A stretch of DNA of 60,000 bases from Diphasiastrum complanatum. Lineage: Eukaryota; Streptophyta; Lycopodiopsida; Lycopodiales; Lycopodiaceae. The stretch spans positions 24,809,106 to 24,869,105 of the forward strand of contig CM055100.1 of the NCBI GenBank assembly GCA_029204225.1, given 5' to 3'. Below, piece after piece: positions 58,386-60,000 of this stretch. How positions within the stretch are numbered: the stretch's first letter is position 1; every line of letters begins with the position of its first letter. The notes under the pieces were generated by a model, which saw nothing but the letters and a program-made list of their open reading frames with translations, was not told where the DNA came from and did not search any database. Both the position numbers and the translations under genes were made by a program.

Positions 58386-59462
58386 TCATCTTTCACCAAT
58401 CAAATTTTGTTGCCTCTTGAGGAAATCGACATCAAGGGCTAGGGACTTTATATTTTCGGACATTACATCCATATAATTCCTTATCATATTGTAAGGATTT
58501 GATGAAGATGATTCATATCCTCCCATCGCATTTTGGTCAGGTACTGCAGCAGCAGCTTTGCCTACACTTGCGTTTTGGACTTCAATTCTTTGATTGCTAA
58601 TACACGGCTGAGGCAACTCTGCATTTCTAACAAAAGGAGAATGTAATACAGTTGCTTGGGTTGTAGCAGCATAAGGTAAATCTTGAGGATAACCATTCGT
58701 CCTTTCAGGGCCTGGTTATTGTCCACCCCATGAATAGGACCTAGAGGCATTGGCTAATGCCACCACCTCTTGGGTCGATATCATAGAATTTTCAATTTCT
58801 AGCGCCCTAGTGATTGCTTCTTCAATAGTTTTTGGAGCTGATTTTCTCACATCTACTTAAATAGCGTACTTCAATCCTTTTAAGTAAAGTGACAGAATCC
58901 AGTCTTTAGGAGGGACATTGGTTCCAAATTGTCTCACCAATTCCTTAGTCCTCCAATTATACTGAGACATTGTCTCCCACTCTTCCTGTCTACAACCCGT
59001 AAGAGCATAGATCAGATGGTCTCTAGATTTTGGTACTTGAAATTCTCCTAGGAATTTAGTAATAAAGGCACCCATACTCAGTATGGAGAATCGTTCCAAA
59101 TGGTAATACCAATCACTAGCACCCCCAAACAATGTCCCACTGAATAACAACATTTGGTGATCTTCATCCGTTATCCTATTAATCCAACAGGACCGATAAA
59201 AGTCATTTACATGTTTCTCGGGATCTTCCTGAGAGGTAGCCCAATAAGAAGACATAGCTTGGGTTAACAATTCAGGTTTGGTCACATTCGGACCAATGAG
59301 TATGGCCTGAGCACCTCTTACAACTTGGTTCGCCATTTGGTTTAGATTCAAATTCTCCTCACTACTTTCGGGAAAATCTTCCTTGGAATCAGGTTCAACG
59401 CCTATTAGCAAACGAGATGTAGGTTTAGTGTTTCTCTGTATGCGGCTATTTTGGCCTTGCAA
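58386..59462 (-). pseudogene. Ty3/gypsy gag
   Basis: The frame 58857-59462 (about 200 residues) has the retrotransposon gag pattern: YWATSQEDPEKHVNDFYRSCWINRI, LFGGASDWYYHLERFSI, then FQVPKSRDHLIYALTGCRQ.EWETMSQYNWRTKELVRQFG. It is continued to the left by remnants at 58562-58750 and 58386-58616, with a coiled stretch (MDVMSENIKSLALDVDFLKRQ). Several stops separate the pieces. The plus-strand frame at 59383 is a shadow. The element runs gag, nucleocapsid, protease right to left and is cut at 57264. Confidence 0.82.
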
Positions 59463-60000
59463 ATGCCAAGCGTTCAGCTACCAAACAAGTTCCAAACCTT
59501 TGCAAACAGTTAGTTCCCGAATCTTGAATAGTTGTGTTGGTGTTGTTTGGAAGGATAATATTATAGACTCGAAGTTCTCTTATGAGTGCAGCATACAATC
59601 ACTCCACTTCTCAAATAGGCAAGGTGACAGTATTGTAAAAATAGGCTATAAAAATCTCGACGAAGGTTTCTAGGGATCTGAACCTATCAGGGGAACGTTT
59701 TTCAAGGCTGGCGAAGGATGAACCTTCGCCCAGGAGGGTCCTTCGCCCAGGTACTGTCATAAATGCTTTTTTCCACAATCTGAACCTATGGACAACCTAA
59801 TTTTGACATTTTAAGATCATCTAGCAGGTCGGCGAAGGTTCCCAAAATGGCATATCACTGAACATTTGTCTGACTCAAAAGTTGAATGCCAGATACCTTC
59901 GCCCACCTCAATTTAGATAAATCAAGGGTGGATGTACAGTCTGAGAGCTCCGCAAAGGTTTCTGATACTGTATTGGCCAAATTAAATACTGAAAATAAAA
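59463..60000. other. 5' untranslated or LTR region of the gypsy element
   Basis: Non-coding, with repeated CCTTCGCCCA / GGCGAAGGTT words (59695-59755, 59830, 59898). The same word occurs at 37341-37350. The right LTR boundary is outside the window. Confidence 0.4.

Overview
The window looks like nuclear DNA of a land plant with a large, repeat-filled genome. The signs are many Ty1/copia and Ty3/gypsy fragments, copia primer-binding sites of the plant initiator-tRNA-Met type (TGGTATCAGAGC), GT-AG introns, a probable plastid-transit-peptide exon and a plant-type class 3 lipase. The Penelope-like reverse transcriptase and very long GA/CT microsatellites would fit a fern or another non-seed plant, but I cannot name the species. 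No rRNA, tRNA, CRISPR or operon-like structure was seen. Almost all recognisable coding sequence is decayed transposon; the lipase at 40101-41393 is the only clearly intact host gene, and a probable first exon of a second host gene lies at 477-797 (-).

Layout. 1-3.6 kb: plastid-targeted exon (-), then AT-rich non-coding DNA with a palindrome, a foldback and a tandem duplication. 3.6-10.7 kb: two long direct repeats, each bounded by (GA)n, flank a broken Penelope-like reverse transcriptase on the minus strand. 10.7-18.0 kb: copia 3' fragment (-), a possible LTR, decayed gypsy integrase (+), then a copia element (-) with inactivated protease and integrase. 18.0-25.2 kb: a precursor-like hairpin, then an LTR element without coding capacity (LTRs 18709-19913 and 22277-23517, target duplication GATAA). 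It sits in a locus that continues with a TATA box, 86-bp repeats and an unrecognised frameshifted reading frame with a splice donor.

25.6-27.8 kb: LTR/gag segment of a gypsy element (-) whose inverted copy lies at 54.5-56.3 kb. 27.9-32.7 kb: a divergent pair of broken genes, a ParB-fold-like protein (-) and a SWIM-finger Mutator-like transposase (+). 32.9-38.3 kb: gypsy integrase (-), an LTR-like promoter with a 151-bp CT tract, a truncated copia (+) and a copia primer site.

38.3-42.4 kb: a quiet island with the single-exon lipase. 42.4-50.2 kb: a copia element (-) with 850-bp LTRs about 96% identical and target duplication GGACA, carrying a second copia fragment nested in its leader. 50.2-60 kb: decayed copia integrase (-), the inverted gypsy LTR copy (+) and a gypsy gag-protease region (-) reaching the window end. 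The copia, gypsy and Penelope pieces are independent insertions; the divergent pair may be one two-gene DNA transposon, and this is the most interesting inference in the window.
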